NCBI RefSeq assembly: GCF_000297395.2
Contig: NZ_HF570108.1
Location: forward strand, 6,805,737 to 6,869,736
Source of the DNA: Micromonospora lupini str. Lupac 08
GTDB taxonomy: Bacteria > Actinomycetota > Actinomycetes > Mycobacteriales > Micromonosporaceae
Direction: 5' to 3'
DNA length: 64,000 bases
The translations under genes and the position numbers were made by a program. The first letter of the stretch is position 1. Every line of letters starts with the position of its first letter. This document shows positions 62,195-64,000 of this stretch, in pieces. The notes below the pieces were generated by a model. That model was not told the origin of the DNA. It searched no databases and was given only the letters and a program-made list of their open reading frames with translations.

Positions 62195-64000
62195 TCAGCC
62201 CAACTCGGCCAGTAGCCGTTCCACCTCGTGCTGCTCCGGCGACTCGATCTCGCGGAACAGGGACAGCGCCCGGGTCAGGTGCGCGCGCGCCGCCGCCGGG
62301 TCGGTCGGCAGCAGGCAGCGGGCGATCCCCTCCAGCGCCCGGGCCTGCTCGTATCGGGCACCCATCGCGGCGGCGTCCGCAAGCACCCGGCGGTGCAGGT
62401 CGAGCGCGCTCGTCACGTCCCCCTGATCCAGGATGGCCCGCGCCAGCAGGTTGCGCGAACCGCACTGGGCGACCCGGTCCCCCACCTCGGTCATCGCGAC
62501 GAGGGCGGCGCGGTGCAGGTCGGCGGCGCGTTCCGGGCGGCCGGCCTCCCGCTCCATCATCCCGATCTCGTTGAGCACCTCACCCTCACCGAACCGGGCG
62601 CCCACCTGCCGCTTGATCCGCAGTGCCACCCGCAGCAGGCGACGGGCGGGTCCCACGTCACCCATCCGATGCCTGATCATCCCGAGGTGTCCGAGGGCGC
62701 TGCCGATGCGGCGCACGCCGCCGACCTCACGGGCGATCCCCAGGTGCCGTCGGGCGGTGCGCAGCGCCTCGTCGGTGCGGCCCCACAGCAGCAGGGTCAT
62801 CGACAGGTTGTTGAGTTCGTTCGCAAGCGACTCCTTGTCGCGCATCCGCGTCGCCAGCGCCCGGGCGCCGTCGTAGCACTCCCGGGCGCGGCGGAACTCG
62901 AACCGGGCGGCGTACGAGGTACCCAGGTTGCCCAGGGTGTTGCGGTACTCGCGGCGCAGACCGAGCCGGCGGAAGATCTCCAGCGACCTCTCCATCACCT
63001 GGGTCGACTCGGAGAAGTTACCCAGCCGATGGTGAGCCGACGCGAGATAGTTGAGCATCGTCGCCACCGCCCGGTCGTCGCCCAACTCCTCGGCGGCGCG
63101 CAGTCCCGCGGAGTGTGTCTCGATCAACTCGTCCAGGCGGCCGCTCTCGAACTGGGCGTGCCAGCAGGCCCTCGCCAACTGCCAGCACTGCTGGAGGAAC
63201 CCCTCGGTCTCCGCTAAGCGGACCAGGGCGGTCCACAGGGCAAGGTTCTCGTCGAGCCAGCCTCGACCCTGCTCGGCGACGATCGTGACCAGGTCAGCAC
63301 GTATCGGCGCAGCCACCACGATCAGTGAGTAGGCCGAGGTGAGTTCCCTCTTGCGGGCGATCGCCGTGGCGACGTGCAGGTGATGATCCAGCAGACGCTC
63401 GATGGCGTTCCGCCGCTCGCCTGCCCGCTCCGGCTCGGCGACCAGCGTCCGCGCGTACTCCCGGACCAGGTCGTGCAACCGGTACCGGCCCGGCTCCGCC
63501 TCCTCCACCAGGTGCGCGTCGACCAACTCGTCCAGCAGGTCCTGCGCGTCGGGCAGGGTCAACTCGGCGAGGACGGCGGCGACCGCGTTGTCGAACCGCA
63601 CCCCCGGATGCAGGCCCAGCAGTCGGAACGCGCGCTGCGCCACCGGCGACACCTGGGCGTACGAAAGGGCGAAGGCCCGACCGACGGACCTGTCACCCGC
63701 CTCGAACTCGGCCAACGGGTCCGGTCGGGTGCTGAGCCGCTCGGCCAGGTCGGCGATGCGCCAGCGGGGCCGGTGCGCCAGTCGGGCACCGGCCAGCCGG
63801 ATGGCGAGGGGCAGGTGACCACAGCGTCGGACCACCTCGGCGGCGGCCTCCGGCTCGGCCGCCACCCGGTCGACACCGACCACGTGTCCCAGCAGCTCGA
63901 CGCCCTCGTCCGTGTCAAGCACGGGTAGCGACGACGGTCGCCCCTCGTCCACCCCGACCAGCCGGCGACGGCTGGTGATCAGAATCAGGCAGTGCGAGCC
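62195..64000 (-). CDS. NB-ARC/TPR regulator of the AfsR/SARP type, partial (C-terminal part)
   Basis: The visible 601 residues begin off the window. The first is the end of an NB-ARC module (C-L-I-L-I-T-S-R-R-R-L, sensor region; C-G-H-L-P-L-A-I-R-L, the GxP motif; V-H-D-L-V-R-E-Y type L-H-D-L-V-R-E-Y-A). About ten TPR-like helical pairs follow (A-A-E-E-L-G-D-D, A-L-G-H-L-G-M-I-R, A-L-E-G-I-A-R-C-L). This is the C-terminal part of AfsR-like regulators; whether a SARP DNA-binding domain starts it cannot be seen. It ends 45 bases from fumC. Confidence 0.85.
   Translation of the reverse strand, partial: GSHCLILITSRRRLVGVDEGRPSSLPVLDTDEGVELLGHVVGVDRVAAEPEAAAEVVRRCGHLPLAIRLAGARLAHRPRWRIADLAERLSTRPDPLAEFEAGDRSVGRAFALSYAQVSPVAQRAFRLLGLHPGVRFDNAVAAVLAELTLPDAQDLLDELVDAHLVEEAEPGRYRLHDLVREYARTLVAEPERAGERRNAIERLLDHHLHVATAIARKRELTSAYSLIVVAAPIRADLVTIVAEQGRGWLDENLALWTALVRLAETEGFLQQCWQLARACWHAQFESGRLDELIETHSAGLRAAEELGDDRAVATMLNYLASAHHRLGNFSESTQVMERSLEIFRRLGLRREYRNTLGNLGTSYAARFEFRRARECYDGARALATRMRDKESLANELNNLSMTLLLWGRTDEALRTARRHLGIAREVGGVRRIGSALGHLGMIRHRMGDVGPARRLLRVALRIKRQVGARFGEGEVLNEIGMMEREAGRPERAADLHRAALVAMTEVGDRVAQCGSRNLLARAILDQGDVTSALDLHRRVLADAAAMGARYEQARALEGIARCLLPTDPAAARAHLTRALSLFREIESPEQHEVERLLAELG

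Overview
This is a contiguous stretch of very high-GC chromosome from an actinomycete, most likely a Micromonosporaceae member close to Micromonospora. The grounds are GTG/TTG starts, strong third-position GC, actinomycete-only families (a CvnABCD conservon, DUF3618 and holin-X proteins, Scr1-type HTH with DUF397, an MsiK-like sugar ATPase, SARP/BTAD regulators) and many short intergenic palindromes. No plasmid, phage, rRNA operon or insertion-sequence transposase is visible. The only RNA gene found is a tRNA-Thr(UGU). The first gene (alpha/beta hydrolase) and the last (NB-ARC/TPR regulator) are cut by the window edges.

Layout. 1-10.5 kb: partial hydrolase, then a conservon (membrane sensor, NIT-domain kinase-like protein, roadblock protein, DUF742 protein, Ras-like GTPase; the four core genes overlap in sequence), a small hypothetical protein, a Cdc48-like double AAA ATPase and a secreted beta-propeller protein. 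10.5-16.8 kb: GNAT enzyme, PP2C-like phosphatase, an envelope/stress trio (Ala/Gln-rich membrane protein, holin-X, DUF3618), small membrane protein, DUF3263 protein and an ABC exporter. 16.9-20.9 kb: a DeoR regulator facing a SIS-ROK-nagA amino-sugar operon across a promoter with six copies of one half-site. 20.9-21.5 kb: minisatellites without a gene. 21.5-33.8 kb: DUF4032 protein, PAP2 phosphatase, APC permease, a SARP regulator with a DrrAB-type exporter, a two-RCK ion-channel-like protein, an MSMEG_6728-family protein and a CrtU-like flavoprotein. 33.8-44.7 kb: membrane protein, HNH nuclease with a possible leader peptide, Ser/Thr kinase, enoyl-CoA hydratase, secreted M4 protease, lipoprotein, histidine phosphatase, a SLOG-membrane/AraC/VOC operon and the tRNA. 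45-49.5 kb: MsiK, membrane protein, RlmB and CysS. 49.5-54 kb: IclR regulator and an AbiEi/DUF559-like protein, both with in-frame minisatellites, then a subtilase. 54-64 kb: HAD, EamA exporter with divergent CGNR regulator, GNAT, Scr1-type HTH/DUF397 pair, a small Cys-rich protein, MarR regulator divergent from an enolase, fumarase and a partial NB-ARC/TPR regulator.

How the genes work together. The conservon is a membrane-to-GTPase signalling relay. DeoR-SIS-ROK-NagA is a self-regulated pathway taking N-acetylated amino sugars to glycolysis, and MsiK could energise sugar importers encoded elsewhere. The SARP regulator probably controls its own exporter. Three further local regulator/target pairs have readable operators: CGNR/EamA, MarR/enolase and DeoR/SIS.

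Most unusual: the AbiEi/DUF559-like gene is flanked by two inverted copies of a dispersed palindromic element sharing a perfect 19-bp repeat, has two DnaA-box sequences just upstream and carries a 33-bp minisatellite. Next are the SLOG-membrane operon and the array of stem-loops beside the Scr1-type locus.
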